Shown here: positions 27,101 through 42,100 of the stretch, piece after piece | Position numbering within the stretch: the stretch's first letter is position 1 | How the letters are laid out: each line of letters opens with the position of its first letter | Source of the DNA: Phocoena phocoena | Taxonomy: Eukaryota; Chordata; Mammalia; Artiodactyla; Phocoenidae | DNA: 64,000 nucleotides | Direction: 5' to 3' | NCBI RefSeq assembly: GCF_963924675.1 | Contig: NC_089238.1 | Coordinates: 46,580,879 to 46,644,878 of the forward strand | Program-made: the position numbers and the translations under genes | Notes under the pieces: model-generated | What the model was told of the DNA's origin: nothing | Seen by the model: only the letters and a program-made list of their open reading frames with translations | Databases searched by the model: none

Positions 27101-30100
27101 TGTTTGTTTGTGATTTTTTTAAAGCAAAACAGAGGTAAGTTTCAAAAGTAAAAGGAGAAATAGCTGCTTGAAAATCTCAGCATTTGTAATTCAACCACTG
27201 GAAAAACCCTGCATGAAAAATACAGGACTAGTGGCAGACACCTGGGTTTTAAAACAATGAAGTAGAAGTATTCGTATAGGCTCTAATACTGGGCAATCAA
27301 TGGTTTAAAACTCTGAAGAAAGACCAAGAGACATTTTGAATTGGAGCCTCAATAAGAAATTAAACGTATATTTAGCTTCAATCACCTGAGATTTTACTGA
27401 AACACCTATTTGTTCACCACCAATTACAACCAGATGTAGTGTCTGAATTAAAAGTGTATGCTTTTCTTCAACCACTCTATTGGAGAGAAGTCTAATAAAA
27501 GTCTAATAAAAGAAATTTCTAAGATTAACAGCAAAAAACAGCATTAAATCGTCAACATATTTATGAATGGGAGTAAACTCTGAAGTGGCTGGGGAGCAGA
27601 TTCTTAAGGTGCCATTAAAAAATGCTATAGTCACTCTATTTTTGACATGAGGCAGGAGAAAAGCAGGCAATATTTGACTTAATCATGGAGAGTAAATAAA
27701 AAGTTTGGTTGGCAGTCTTCAGTATTCTTATGATGTTGTTTTCCTCCTTGGAAGGATTCCAAAATTAAGAAAGAAGATAAGAGGGAGATGTAGAATAAAA
27801 TGTTTTGTTGGCAACTATGTTCTTCCTGATATTTAGTTTCCTTGACTCCAGTATAATCTCCCTCTAGGGAGGGAGAAGTGTCCCTGTTACATTAATCTTT
27901 TATAAAACCACAACACCCCAAAAGGTTACAAGAGGGCCATAACATAACATGTACATTACAAGGAAGCCGGTTTCATTTTATAAATATAGATGGATAAAAC
28001 CAGCAAAGGGGGAGATTATTCTGATGAATCTGCATAATCTATGAGCTAAATTTCCACATGGCACTCAAACTGGTATGTACACGGGTCACATAGGGAGTTT
28101 GAGGTGCATAATACTGAACCTAGGAGCTGAAGATCAATGTTTTAAAATAAGCTATTCTATTCTGAAGCCCCAACGCATATGAAGAAAGGTCACTGCTTTA
28201 AAAGAATAAATCATATCTGATTCAGTAGTAGAAAGTTTGAGGAAGAAAACAGGTTCCACAAGATCCCATAATGACGAAAGTTAGGAACACAAGCTGAGGA
28301 CTTATCTGGTTGGAGTAGTCTTCCTTAAGACCTCAGGAGAAAATGGTCCTGAATTAAGTCATCAATAGGGTAGTTTGGGGACAAATCTATATGATGCAAG
28401 ATCTGTGATTATTAACTTTGAGGTAAAAAAATAGCAACTATTTTCTTTGTGATTCTTTCAGTATGAAGAAATCCCCAGCTTCATGGAATTTCTATCACTA
28501 ATTCTAAAAAATAAAATAAATTAAAATAAAAATTTCAATACCACAATTTTCACTAATATTATTTGATATTTACACTGAGCCAAGAGAAATGATTGAAAAA
28601 TATCACCAATTAGCATCCATATAATGTTATACATTTTTAGTAACTATTTTTGTTTTTATACTCAATATCCATTTATAACAATATATACAATCTTTTTACA
28701 AACCTTTTTAATGCAAACTCCTATTATTTGAAGCATATGCCCTGTGGTTCAACTGGTCCAAGTGCATAGCCAAAACACTTAGGAATGTTTATCAGCCTCC
28801 TGGGGAAACCATTCTGATACGCCTCAGTCATAAGCAGATTGTACAATGTGTGAGAGCACTGACTGATGACAGAAGTGATTGTATTCTCCATTTGGGGACA
28901 AAAAGAGCCTGATTTCCAACTTGTCTGAATCAACAGTATCTTACTGTAATCGTAGGTGAATGTTAAGAAAAAGAAGTCTAATTACACTCCTTTAGCCTAT
29001 CTCTGAGCCAAGACATATGTTAATTCCAAGAAAAGTAAAGTAACTGAATCAGTCATTCCTCCCTTAATGACTGGTCTGGTCAACAGATGTAATTTTTGCT
29101 TCTAAGTCATTAAATATGCACAAAATTCTTTCTTTCACAACCTACCTCTGATATGGTAGACTTGCAAACCTCTCTGGCCACAGATTCAAATTTGGGATCT
29201 GTAGTTAGGTTCAGCTTATAATTCCATAACAACTAGGTATAAGAGAAAAACAAAACAAAGAAGCCAAAAAAACTCCAGTTAGAATAGTATGAAATTTAAC
29301 ATCAATGGTTACTACAAATGATAAAATTCCATTATACAGAGTCAGATAAAACATATTCACACTTCAGTTAACAAACAAAAAGATAAAATGTCACTGTATT
29401 TACAGATAAAAGGAAAAAATGTGCAGACAAAATAAAACACTACCATTCGGACATACATTTTTCTCTTTTTACTTAAGGACAAATTTTTTTTTAAGTCAGG
29501 AAAATAATTAAAATAATTAAAAATTCCTGATAAGGGTTTCAGAGAAAATATAAATAGGTTGTATATGCAAAATTCTTAAATCAAAAAGTCTAACCCAGAA
29601 GCTCAAGAATTGGTAGGTTTAGTTGCAGATTTTACAATCAACAGTGCTTTTCACACATCATTTTTATGAAGGAGTGTTGTCCAGAGTCTAGTCTCCTGAC
29701 ACATCTTTCTTTATTCCTCTAAAACCCTCAACTTGACATATACACGATAAGGTCTATTTTACACAACTGTTTTAACATGTCTTAAGCTATGAAACCTCTA
29801 AATCCATTACTATTCATGGGTGAGGGCTGAATATTACTTTATTTTTGCAGCTTCAGTTTAAAAATTTCAATACATGATTCAATTCCTGAAAAGTAGCAAA
29901 AATGAGCTCTTAAACTCTGCTCGGATGGAGAGACAGAGCAGGGGCTTTGTATGACGTAGAACATGAAGAGGTTTGGGGGGTGGAGGGGCAGTTCACAAGC
30001 TTTTCTTTCAGATGGCTGCACTCCAAGACTAAAGAATACAATCACTCATTCACTGATTCATTCAAACATCTGCTTAGCACTTCTTATGATGTACCACACA

Positions 30101-33100
30101 CAGTCTAATCTCAAGGGCTTCATAGGTTATTACAGGAAACAGAAGCAAATGTTTGAGCACATACTGTGTTAGGAACTGGGAGTTAAAACAGGAGGAGAAA
30201 GACAAACACTGTCCGGTGGTGGCTATGGTAATAGCAGGTAATGTGTATTTGGTTAATGGCATCACAAGGTGCCACAGCAGTACAGGGGAGGAGTACCCCA
30301 CACTGCAGTAGGGGGTTTGGTCAGGGAAGGTTTACCAGAGAAAGTGCTATCTACGATGAAATCTGAAAAATTAGTAGCATTTAGCCATATTAAAAAGGGT
30401 AAGAAGACTGTTTTAAGTAAATAAAGCAGCATGTGTGGAAGCTCATTGGAATGGGAAGCAGGGCATGTTAGACGAACTGAAAGTCCAATGGAGGATTGAC
30501 TCTGGAGACACAGGCCAGGACCAGATCATAAAGCCCTTGTAAGTCATGTCTGAACTTTAACCCAAGAGTAATGGGGAGTCACTAAAAGGGAAATAAGGGA
30601 GTGACATGACCGGATTTGCTTTTTAGAAGCAGAACAGAAGCTAATATAAAGTGCATTAGGAAACAACACAAAAACAGGCAGTAAATTCCACATAAGAGTG
30701 CTGAGGAAGATTTTGTGAAGAAATAAAATATAAAAGATGAGTAGGATTTCTTCTCCTCCCTCCTCAAAACCAAAAAACAAAGAAAAGCAGTAAAAAACTC
30801 TAATCGCCCAACTATCATCAATAAGTGAGTTTTCAGAAAAAGGGTTAAGAATCTGGCTACTATCTATAATGAAAGTTTTAAGAGGATGGGACTTTTGCCT
30901 TGTTTACTACTATATGCCCAGTGCCTAGAAGAGTGCATGCAACACATAGGCATTGATAAATATTTGTTGAATGGATCAACAAAATAACAAATCTATACCA
31001 TGATAAGTTCAACCAATAGGACATATAAGGCCAAACTGAGAATAGATATAGGAGAAGCTTAGTTCTAACTGAAGGCACGTTAGGCCTCCTGGCTCCTCAG
31101 AAGTAGATCCCATGATTCAAAAGATGTGGTTAGAACTGGACAAATATATTTTACTATTTATCTATCTATTACCATCTATCTAAGTCAGTACTACATGGTA
31201 ATTAAATGTTATATTTTAAAATTAAGGCAACACATTCTGATTATATATGTACATCAAACCAAAGACAGATTAAAAATGTCCTCCTTATTGAGTGACTTGC
31301 AGGTGACCCAATGGCATTTCTTCCATGTAAAAAAAAAACAGAAAAAAAGAAAAAGAAAGAAAGAGAAAGAAAGAAAAAAAGGGAAAATGCAAGAAAGAAA
31401 AAAGTTGTTTGGTACTTAGAGTTGGAGTGAACAGCAACAAATGTCAAAAAAAATAAATACAAACCACAGAGTATTTCCTTACTTTATCTAATGCAAACTC
31501 AGATGTCCTATGATTGGGCTAGAAACAGATTTTCTGACAAAAACCATTCAGATAATCATTTAGATCTTTTGAATGTCTTTAACTTTTAATTTGGAACCTT
31601 ATTTGTTCTGATAATAGGTGTAAATTTCCTTACAAACAGGACTCCTCCCAGATAAGTATGATACTATTGTCTAATGCTAAATATTCTACCTCTTGTCTTT
31701 TATTCACTTTTTCAGTTATAATTCACATACCATAAAATTCACGATTTTAAAGTGTACAATTCAGTGTTTTTTTAATATATGGTTGACATTTGAACAACGG
31801 CCACATTAGGGGCACCAACCCTCTGTGAAGTTGAAAATCTGAGTATAATTTATAGGGGGCCCTCTGCATCCACAGTTCCACATGCTCAGATTCCTGCAGT
31901 ACTGCAGTATTTACTCCTGAAAAAAAACCTGTGTATAAGTGGACCCGTGCAGTTCAAACCTGTGTCATTCGAGGGTCAACTGTATTCACAAGGGTGCATA
32001 ACCATCACCACTTTCTAATTCAAGAACATTCTCATCACCCCAGCAGAAACCCCATGCCTGTTCTATCACTCGCCATCCTCCCTACTCCCATCCTTTACAA
32101 CCATTAATCTACTTTCTGGTCTTTCACTTTTAATATGACTTATTAATGCTTTATTATTCTCTTTCAGGAATATAGGTAAAAAGGGAATTCAACATAGGTT
32201 GCCACAAGTACATTTTCCTCTAGAAAACAGATAAACACACATTACACTTGATTACTGAGAGGTGACTATTTACACCATATTTGATAAGTGTCCTTTCCTC
32301 TGAGTGGCTATAATCAACTAAGAAAAATAACTGCAATTTGACAATAAATACTATTGGTTAGCATGATGTATTTCAGCTTCAATTTCCTTAAATTTAAGAG
32401 TCTCATCTTTGAATCCATCTACACACCCAACTCCCTCCCCCAAATATGTACTGAGTAACTACTATAATCTGAGTATTGTGTTAGGCGACAAAGTTGAGAC
32501 AGGTGGAAGTAAAAAAAAATTTAAAAAGCCACTGTCTTAGTACTCAAGAAGCTCAACCACAGGAAACAAAAGATGGAAGAGTTCGATTGGGAAGAAAATA
32601 ATCAATAAAAACACAGTGTGATAAATGTGGTAACAGAAGCATGCAGAAGATATTATGGGAATACAAGGAAAGAACATATCACAGTGATTGTGGAGGAGGG
32701 ATAGGTGAGGCTGGTAGTGGTCAAGCTATAATGGGCCAGGAGTAAGAAGGAATTTCGTCAGATGAACTGAGGAAGACTGGGGTTCTAGGACTGCAAGGGT
32801 AGAAAGGACAGAAAGAATAATGATAACTTCTGGGAATCCCACAGTTCAGAATGGCTGGAGTTGAGGGTATGAAAGATCAGGGGAGAAGGGGTGTTAGATC
32901 ACACTATTGTAGCTGATATTAAAGAATCTGGATTTTACCTTAAAGGAAATGAGAGGCTAATGGATAATTTTAATCAGAGAACTCAAAAGATGAACTCTGG
33001 TTGTATAGAGAAGGGCTACACTGAGGGGGTTAGTAGGCCAGTTAAAAGGCAAGAGTTTTTGGATGGGAGAAGATGGGATATATTTGAGATATTTATTTAG

Positions 33101-36100
33101 AATAATGACAAGATTTGGGTGTGGGGAGTGAAGGAAAATTCTTTTTTTTAATTTTAATTTTTATTGGAGTATAGTTAACTTACAGTATTGTGTTAGTTTC
33201 AGGTGCAGAGCAAAGTGAATCTGTTATACATATACATATATCTACTCTTTTTTAGATTCTTTTCCCATATAGGCCATTACAGAGAATTGAGTAGAGTTCC
33301 CAGTGCTATACAGTAGGTCCTTATTAGTTATCTATTTTATATATAGTAGTGTGTATATGTCAATCCCAATATTCCAATTTATCCCTCTCCCCTGCCTTAC
33401 CCCCTGGTAACCAGAGGTTTGTTTTCTACATCTGTAACTCTATTTGTTTCTTGTAGGTAAGTTCATTTGTACCCTTTTTTTTTAAGACTCCACATATAAG
33501 CAATATCATATGATATTTGTCTTTCTCTGTCTGACTTATGAGTTGGAATGAAGGAAAATTCTTCCTTCACAGTCAAGCTCCTTTAAAGTATAGTCTAAGT
33601 TTATTTAATCTACTTACTCTTCCATTCATCCTTAAAATTTTTAAAATCAAAGCTGTGTGTTTAGTTAAATAGTCAAAGGTAGTCAATCTAAACAAACAAG
33701 CAGTCCCCACAAAGTCCCTTTCTAAAGTCCTACTCATTACCCAGAGACAATTCTTTTAGCTTTTTCTTATGGTAATTACCTCCATACTTTTAAGCTATTA
33801 AATTGCTACTTCCTGACCTGTTAGTTTTAGATACTGTATAATAGCTTTATACTATAGAAGGTAAGGAATGAACTCTTACACCCTCTTCCTGATCCCAATC
33901 CTCCCAATATAGTTAAATCATAATGCCATTACTCAGTATTTACGTTATTATGTAAAAATACTATATATAATGAGCCATATAGAATATTATATTTCTTTCA
34001 ATTTTTAGTTTGTCATGTAGTTAACAGTCATTTATTTCATAAGCCTATTTTCGATATACCCATTACTAATTAATCCCCCATCTCTTCACTGGAAAAGCAA
34101 ATCTCTCAAAATGTTCAAATGCTTCAAGTGATCTCTCAGGTGAGACATTCCTCTTGGAGTCTTCTGTCTTCCTGCTTCAGTCAGGACTGGTTGCCATCTA
34201 AGCCTCTGCACAGGTGTCATCCTTCACCATCATCCTTGGAATTCCTTTGCTTTTTCTTAGGCTGATGCACTAATTACTGGATTCTTTAGTTTTCTTTGTC
34301 TTGCTGTATTCCCTCATTTTGGTGAAGCACATCCTCTAGTAGCTTTATGAGAAAACATGTATGGGTAGTAAATGTCTTGAAAAATTTTATGTATGAAATG
34401 TCTATTTTGTATTATCTTGACTAAATATAATTTTTCCTCAGAATTTTAAAGGCACTGGTCTACTCTCTTCTAGTTTCCAGTAATGCTAATGAGAAGTATC
34501 ATATTACTCAAACTCCCAGTACTTTAATTATTATTTTTGTCTCTGAAAGCTTTTGAGATCTTTTATTTACTCCCAGGGTTCTTTTCAGAACCCTAAAATT
34601 GGTTTGGGTTATCTTTCCATCCATGGTGTGAGGCACTCATGGGCACTTTTAATCTAGAAACTCATCCTTCAGTTCTTGGAAATTTTCTCATATTATTCAT
34701 TCAAGTTTTTTCTTTTTTTTTGGCATGGCTAATATATACCAGGCACCACTCAAGACAGATGTGAGCAAAGAAGGGCAAAATCCCTGCCCTCAAGTAGTTT
34801 ACACTGTATGAAGGAGAGAAAGATAATATGCAAATGATCAAATAAATAGATCAGGTATTGAATGCTATAAAGAAAATTAAGCTAGTATAAAAGAACTGAA
34901 GTGACGGGTGAGGGGTGCTTTAATAGAGGGGGACAAGGAAAATGAACATCCTGAAAAGGTGACTGTTCCGTGATGAACAGCAAATGCAAAAGACCTAAGT
35001 CAGGCACATTCTGTGAATATCTGAGGGATAGCGAGGAGGCTGCTTGTGGCCTAAGTAGAGTTATCAAGGCGGACAGTGGTAGAAGAGGCCAAGGAGCAGG
35101 TCTCTACTCTCTGCATGTGTTGTAGGCCACTGTTAAGGACCTGGGAGTTTTAATAAGTGAGAAAAAAGCTTCTGGGGTTTTGGGCAGAGACGAAATATGA
35201 CCTGACTGTTAGAGGAATCATTCAGGCTGTAGCATGGAGTACAGACTGTAGAGGGACAAGGGCAGAAGAAGGGAGACTACTTAGGAGGCTATTAAAGAAG
35301 CACAAAAGAGAACTGACAATGGCTTGAACCAGGGGGTACCAGTGAAAATGGTCAGATTCAGGACACATTTCAAAAGGAGCAGCCAGACAGCAAGGCTGCT
35401 AACAGACTGAATGTGGGATATAAGAGGACAAGAGGACTCAAGGTTTTTGATTTGAGCAATGGGAAGAACTGAGATTGGGAAGACTGTAACAAGAGCGGTT
35501 TAGAGGTAGAAAATCAAGAGTTCAGTTCTAGAAATGACTGTGAGACAGCGTAGAAACGTGAAATCAGCACTTGGAGTCTGGAGTTTGTGGAAAGGTCTGT
35601 GCTGGATAAAAGACAGGAACCACAAACTGTCAGTCAGCAGGGCAGCATCAATTGTTCCTCTCCAATGGGAGTCATGGCAACAGTCTATGTAGCCATCTGG
35701 CGGTATCTTCTCTCCAAATGACAGCTCAGGTGTGAGAAGACAACACTCCCAACAGGCACTGGAAGAGGTAGTTTTGGCTTAGAAACCTCAAGCCCCATGC
35801 GAGCCATTATCTGTTGAAACAGCCCTCTGGGCATAGTTTCCAGGATCCCTGCAAGGAACACACACACCCAGGTACAAGAGTCACCACATTCAGGGAAACC
35901 TATAGTATGGCACCCCCAATGAGTATTTATAATTCATTTATAGTTCTCCCCAATCCATATAGAATTTACCAATCAGGGTCATTTTTATCTTAAGTAATAC
36001 TGCCTTGAACCTTAGTTGGTATTTTACCCTTATTAGGTCACCAAGGAACTGAGCTACATAGTTAACAGGACTGAAATTCTCCTGAAGGGGAAAGAAAGGT

Positions 36101-39100
36101 TTTGTTAACTGTTTACTCACAGGGCTATTATGAGATGCTATAAATGTTCCTTACATGTATAGACAGATACATAAGCATTTCTGTGGGGTAAGTACCTGGA
36201 AGTGAAAAGGCTGCATTATATACTATGCCTAAGTTCCGCTTTACTAAGTAATACCCAACAGCTTTCAAAGTAGTTACACTAATTTACATTATCACTATCA
36301 GTATTTGAAAACTCCGTTATTCTAGTATATGTGCTGCCGAAACGATCACGAAAGCTCCCTTATTTTATATTCACAGTAATGCTTGGTATTAACACTGTCG
36401 GTCTTTTGAATTTTAGCAATTCTAATGGTGAATGTAGATACTAGTATCTCACTCAGGTTTTAATTTCCATTTCCCTGATTATTAATGAGGATGAGCACCT
36501 TTCCATTTATTTGTAGATCATTCAAGTATCACCTTTAAGATATGGATGTTCAAGTATTTTACCCATTTTTCTTTTCTTTCTTTCTTTTTGTTTTTAATTA
36601 AGGGCTTATCCTAAATTTGTCCATCCAGTAGTTATATTGTATCTTAAGGAACAATTTCTATTTTTAAAAAATTCAATTTATTTAAACTAAAACAACAACA
36701 TCAAAAACCAGCTCACCCATTTCTCCCACCTCTGGCAGCCACCAATCTGTTCTCTGTATCTATGAGCTTGGTGTTGTTTTTTTTTGTTTTGTTTTTAAGA
36801 TTCCACATAAAAGATCGTATAGTATATGTCTTTGTCTGACTTATTTCAATAGCATAATGCCCTCGAGGTCCAAACATGTTGTTTCAAGTGGCAAGATTTC
36901 CTTCCTTTTACGGCTGAATAATATTCCATTGTGTGTGTGTGTGTATGTATGTATATGTATACACACATTTTCTTAACCATTTAACACTTATATTGTTTCC
37001 ATATCTTGGCTATTGTAAATAATGCTGCAATGAACATGAGGGTGCACATATCTTTCTGAGTTAGTGTTTTCATTACCTTCAGATAAATACCCAGAAGTGG
37101 ATCGTATGGTAGTTCTATTTTTAACTTTTTGAGGAACCTCCACACTGCAGTGGCTGTATCAATTTGCATTCCCACCAATAGTACACAAAGGTTCCCTTTT
37201 CTCCACCTCCTCACCAATACTTGTTATTTCTAGTCCTTTTGATGACAGCCATTCTAACGGGTTTGTGGTGACATCTCGTGATTTGGTTTCTCTGATGATT
37301 ATCTTTTCATGTACCTATTGGTCATCTGTATGTCTTTTTTGGAAAAGTGTTTATACAGATCTTCTGTTCATTCTTTAATTGGGTTTTTTTGTTTGTTTGT
37401 ATGAGTTGTATGAGTTCTTTATACATTTTGGATGTTAGCCCCTTATCTGATATTTGATTTGCAAATATTTTCTCCCATTCAGTAGGCTGCCTTTTAATTT
37501 TCTTGGTGGTTTCCTTTGCTGTGCAGAAGCTTTTTAGTCTGATATAGCCTCGCCTTATTTTTGCTTTTGGTGTCACATTCAAAAACCATCACCAAGACCT
37601 ATGAAAGAGCTTACCGCCTTTTTTTTCCTAAGAGTTTTATGGTCTCAGGTCTTGAGTTAATTTCTGTGTCTGGTGTAAGGCAGTGGTCCACTTTTCTCAA
37701 TACCATTTACTGAAGAGACTGTTCTTTTCCCCACTACATATTCTTGGCTCCTTTGTTGTAAACTAACTGACATATATGCATGGGTTTATTTCTGGGATCT
37801 ATATTCTGTTCCACTGATCTATGTGTCTATTTTTATGCCAATACCATATTGTTTTAATTACTATAGCTTTGTAATATAGTTTGAAATCAGGGCGTGTGAT
37901 GCTTTCAGCTTCTTTCTTCTTTCTCACGACTGCTTTGGCTATCTGGGGTCTTTTATGGTTCCAAACAAATTTTAGGATTGTTTGTTCTATTTCTGTGAAA
38001 AATGTCATTGGAATTTTGATAGGAATTGCACAGAATCTGTATATTGCTTTGAGTAGTATGAACATTTTAACAATACTAATTCCACCAACCCATGAGCATG
38101 GAATATCTTTTCATTTATTTATGTCTTCTTCAATTTCTTTCAGTAATGTCTTGTAGTTTTCAATATACAGGTCGTCTTTCACCTCCTTGATTAAATTTAT
38201 CTTCTCCATTTTTCTATTCTGTTGTCTTTTCTTTCTTTCTTTTTTTTTAAATTTATTTTATCTATTTTATTTTTGGCTGCGTTGGGTCTTTGTTGTTGCG
38301 CACGGGCTTTCTCTAGTTGCGGTGAGCAGAGGCTACTCTTTGTTGCGGTGTGCGGTCTTCTCATGGCAGTGGCTTCTCTTGTTGCAGAGCACGGGCTCTA
38401 GGTGCGCGGACTTCAGTAGTTGTGGCTCGCAGGCTCTAGAGCACAGGCTCAGTGGTTGTGGCGCACGGGCTCAGTTGCTCCACAGCATGTGGGATCTTCC
38501 CAGACCAGGGCTCAAACCCGTGTCCCCTGCATTGGCAGGGGGATTCTTTTCTTTTTTTTAATAGTTAAGACTTTTTAATATTCATTTTATTTATTATCTT
38601 GTATTTTTGGCTGCGTTGGGTCTTCATTATTGCATGCAGGCCTTCTCCAGTTGTGGCGAGCAGGGGCCACTCCTCACTGGGGTGTGCAGGCCTCTCACCG
38701 CGGTGGTCCCTCCTGCCATGGAGCACGGGCTCCAGACGCGCAGGCTCAGTAGTTGTGGCTCACGGGCTCTAGAAAGCAGGCTCAGCAGTTGTGGCACACA
38801 GGCCCCGCTGTTCTGCAGCATGCGGGATCTTCCCGGACCAGGGCTAGAACCCGTGTCCCCCTGCGCTGGCAGGCGAATTCTTAACCACTGCGCCACCAGG
38901 GAAGCCCTGTTGTCTTTTCTTTATTGCTTTGTATGAATTCTTCATATATTCTGCACATACTGTCACATAAGGATTAAAATATTTTTTCCTTCTCTATGGC
39001 TTGCCTTTTCACACTCTTAATACTATATTTAATGAAACAAACTTTAATATAATCTGATTTATCAATCTTTTGCTTTTGCTTACTGCTTTTTGTTTCCCAT

Positions 39101-42100
39101 TTATTAAATCTTTGCTTATCCCACATAGTCTCTTATGTTATCTTCTAGAAGTTTTATTATTATACTTTTCACCTTTAGATCTATAATGCATCTAGAATAG
39201 ATTTCTGTGAATGGTGTGCAGTAAGGATTTAGATTTTTTTATTCGAGTGTCTATCTATATATGAGTCTGTTTCTGGACTCATTCTGTTTCACTGGTCTAC
39301 TTGTTGACCCCTGTGCCTCTGCCACACTGCCTTAATTATTGCTACTTTAAGTCTTCAATCAGGTGGTGAAATTCTCTCTGCTTGGTTGTTTTCAAGACTT
39401 TTGGCTATTATTGGTCAAAACTGTGTTCCCATGTAAATTTAAGAATCAGCTTACTATTTTTTGAAACAACAAAAATGGGACCGTACAGAATCTGTAATTT
39501 GGTAAGAGCTGACGTCTTTATAATATTGAGTCTTCCAACTCACTAGCATAGTATATATTAATATATCTCTTCATTTATTTAGGTGTTCAAATTTCTCTGA
39601 ATAATATTTTACAGTTATCTGTAGAGATGTCTTACATACTTTTGTTAGATTTATTCTTATGTATTTGATGCTTTATATGCTATTTTAAATAGTTTTACTT
39701 TTAAATTCACTTTAGGGCTTCCCTGGTGACAGAGTGGTTAAGAATCTGCCTGCCAATGCAGGGGACACGAGTTTGAGCTCTGGTCCGGGAAGATTCCACA
39801 TGCCGTGGACCAACTAAGCCTGTATGCCACAACTACTGAGCCTGCGCTCTACAGCCCGTGTGCCACAACTACTGAAGTCCACACACCTAGAGCCCGTGTT
39901 CCACAACGAGAGAAGCCACAGCAATGAGAAACCCGCATGCCGCAACGAAGAGTAGCTCCTGCTTGCTGCAAGTACAGAAAGCCCACGCGCAGCAATGAAG
40001 ACCCAACACAGTCAAAAATAAATAAATAAATAAATTTATAAAAATAAAATAAAAACTTTAATGGGAAAAATTATAATGCATTCCATCCCAACCCAAGTGT
40101 ATTAGTTTGGTAGGGCTGCTGTAACAAAATACCATAAACTGGGTGGCTTAAACAACAAAAATTTATTTGCTCACAAATCTGGAGGGTAGAAGTCTGAGAT
40201 CAAGGTGTCAGTAGTACCAATTTCTTCTGAGGGCTCTCATCTTGACTTGTAGATGTCCATCTTCTCCTGTGTCTGTGCCCTAATCTCTCTTTATTAGGAC
40301 ATCAACCTTTCCGTTTTCTGTATACTATTTGTCCCCATTTTCAGCGGTGTAATATCCTTTGGAGATCAGCTTCTTTCTCCACCCCTCTGGAGCTTCTTTC
40401 TGGGCTTCCTCTCTGTCAGATTCAGTCTATTAATAGATTTTTGAGGATATTTTCCTAATCTTTTGCTTAATAAATAATGCCATAATAATGCCATAACAAA
40501 TATCATTTTAAGTTGCCTGCTTTATAAAGAAGTTTTTCTTATTTATATTCCTATCCATAGGCTAGAGCAGAGTTTAGCAAACTTTTCCCGCAAGGGCCAG
40601 AAAGTAAATATTTTAGGTTTTCAGGAAACTATAGTCACTGTTGTAACTACTCAACCTTGCCATTATAACATGGAAAGCAGCTACAGTATGTAACTGAATG
40701 AGTGTGGCTGTGTTCCAATAAAACTTTATGCATAAAAACAGGCAGTGGTCTGGATTTGGCCAATGGGTAGCCATTGACTGGTGGGCTAGAGAATGCTTAA
40801 ATCTCCATATGCTTGTCAATACTGTATATTTATCAAATTTTTAATATTTGTTAATCAGATGGATAAAAACAGTGTACTCATTTTTCTTTTAATTTTCACA
40901 CTTTAAACTATGAAAGAACTGAAATTTTTGTTGTTTACTGGACATCTTCTTCTTTCCCTGTGAATAGTCTATTTATGTCTGTTTTCTATGTTTATTAACA
41001 GCACTTTCTATTAAAGAATGTAGTCTTTTTCATTTGCACTGCAAATATTTTTTCATAATTTACGTAATATTTTTGAGGAAAAAACCCTCAAATCTCTTTT
41101 TTGAGTTTTTTTTTTAAAGATTTTTTTTTCTTTGATGTGGACCATTTTTAAAGTTGTTATTGAATTTGTTACAATATTGCTCTGTTTTATGCTTTGGTTT
41201 TTTGGCCACGAGGCATGTGGGATCTTAGCTCCCAACCAGGGATTGAACCTGCACCCCCTGCATTGGAAGGTGAAGTCTTTACCACCAGGGAAGTCCCCTT
41301 TTCTGAGGTTTTAATGCAATCAGATTTATAAATCTTTTTTTTTTCTTTAAATATTTTTTGAGGTTGTATCATGTTTTAAAAACCCTACCCTCTGTTCATG
41401 TTTTCTTCTACTACTCTTGTGGTTTTATTTTTACTTTAAATCTCTGACCTATCTAGACCTTCCTTAGAATAAGTAGTCAACTTAGGCAGCCAACCTGCTT
41501 CTCTATTCTTGCAGTCTCCCATTCAAACTATCAAATAATGTGGACACAGAGTGATTTCAGATATATAACTACTCCTCTTTTGAGACACAACTCAAGTATC
41601 ATCTCCACTATTAAGTGTTTCCTGACATCAACCCACCTGGGCAAAAGTCACTCTTGTGTCCCCATTGTACTCTTACAAGTTTCTGCCGAAGCACCTGGTA
41701 CTTTTTGCACAGATTTGATTTCACGTCACTCTCCTTTTAATGTCAGACTGTATGTAATATGGGGAGATATATAGACACTGAATGTATTACAAATATATAT
41801 ATGACACATATATATGACATTGAATGTATTAATCGTAGTTATCTCTGGAGTTCTTATCTGCTAACTCTAATATATGTCTCTATCTTCAAGGTGCTTATTT
41901 GTGTGTCTTTGTTTCTACCACAGTGTTTGGCACACAGTAGATGACTGTATGATGACTAAATGAAACAACTTTAAAATACAAAACTCTACAATTATAAGCC
42001 TGACATGCAAAGAAACAATTTCATATGGTAGCTGTAACTGAAGAAAAATTTAAACTTAAGTATATTAATATTATTTGGCAGAGCCTACTGATTTCGACAA

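Larger units (their letters stand above)
36150..39714 (-). mobile_element. Ancient L1 remnant, split by a younger L1 and by SINEs
   Basis: Parts at 36150-36572 and 38206-38235 plus 38907-39714 are consecutive pieces of one old L1 in the order expected ('acccatttttct' then 'gttgtcttttctttattgct' then 'gtatgaattcttcatatatt'). No open frame remains. Confidence 0.7.

Noticed and set aside
38281..38906. Regular 'agttgtggc...gggctc' units that look like a spaced repeat array
   Set aside because: They are internal units of the long-form SINE body, not a CRISPR or satellite array.
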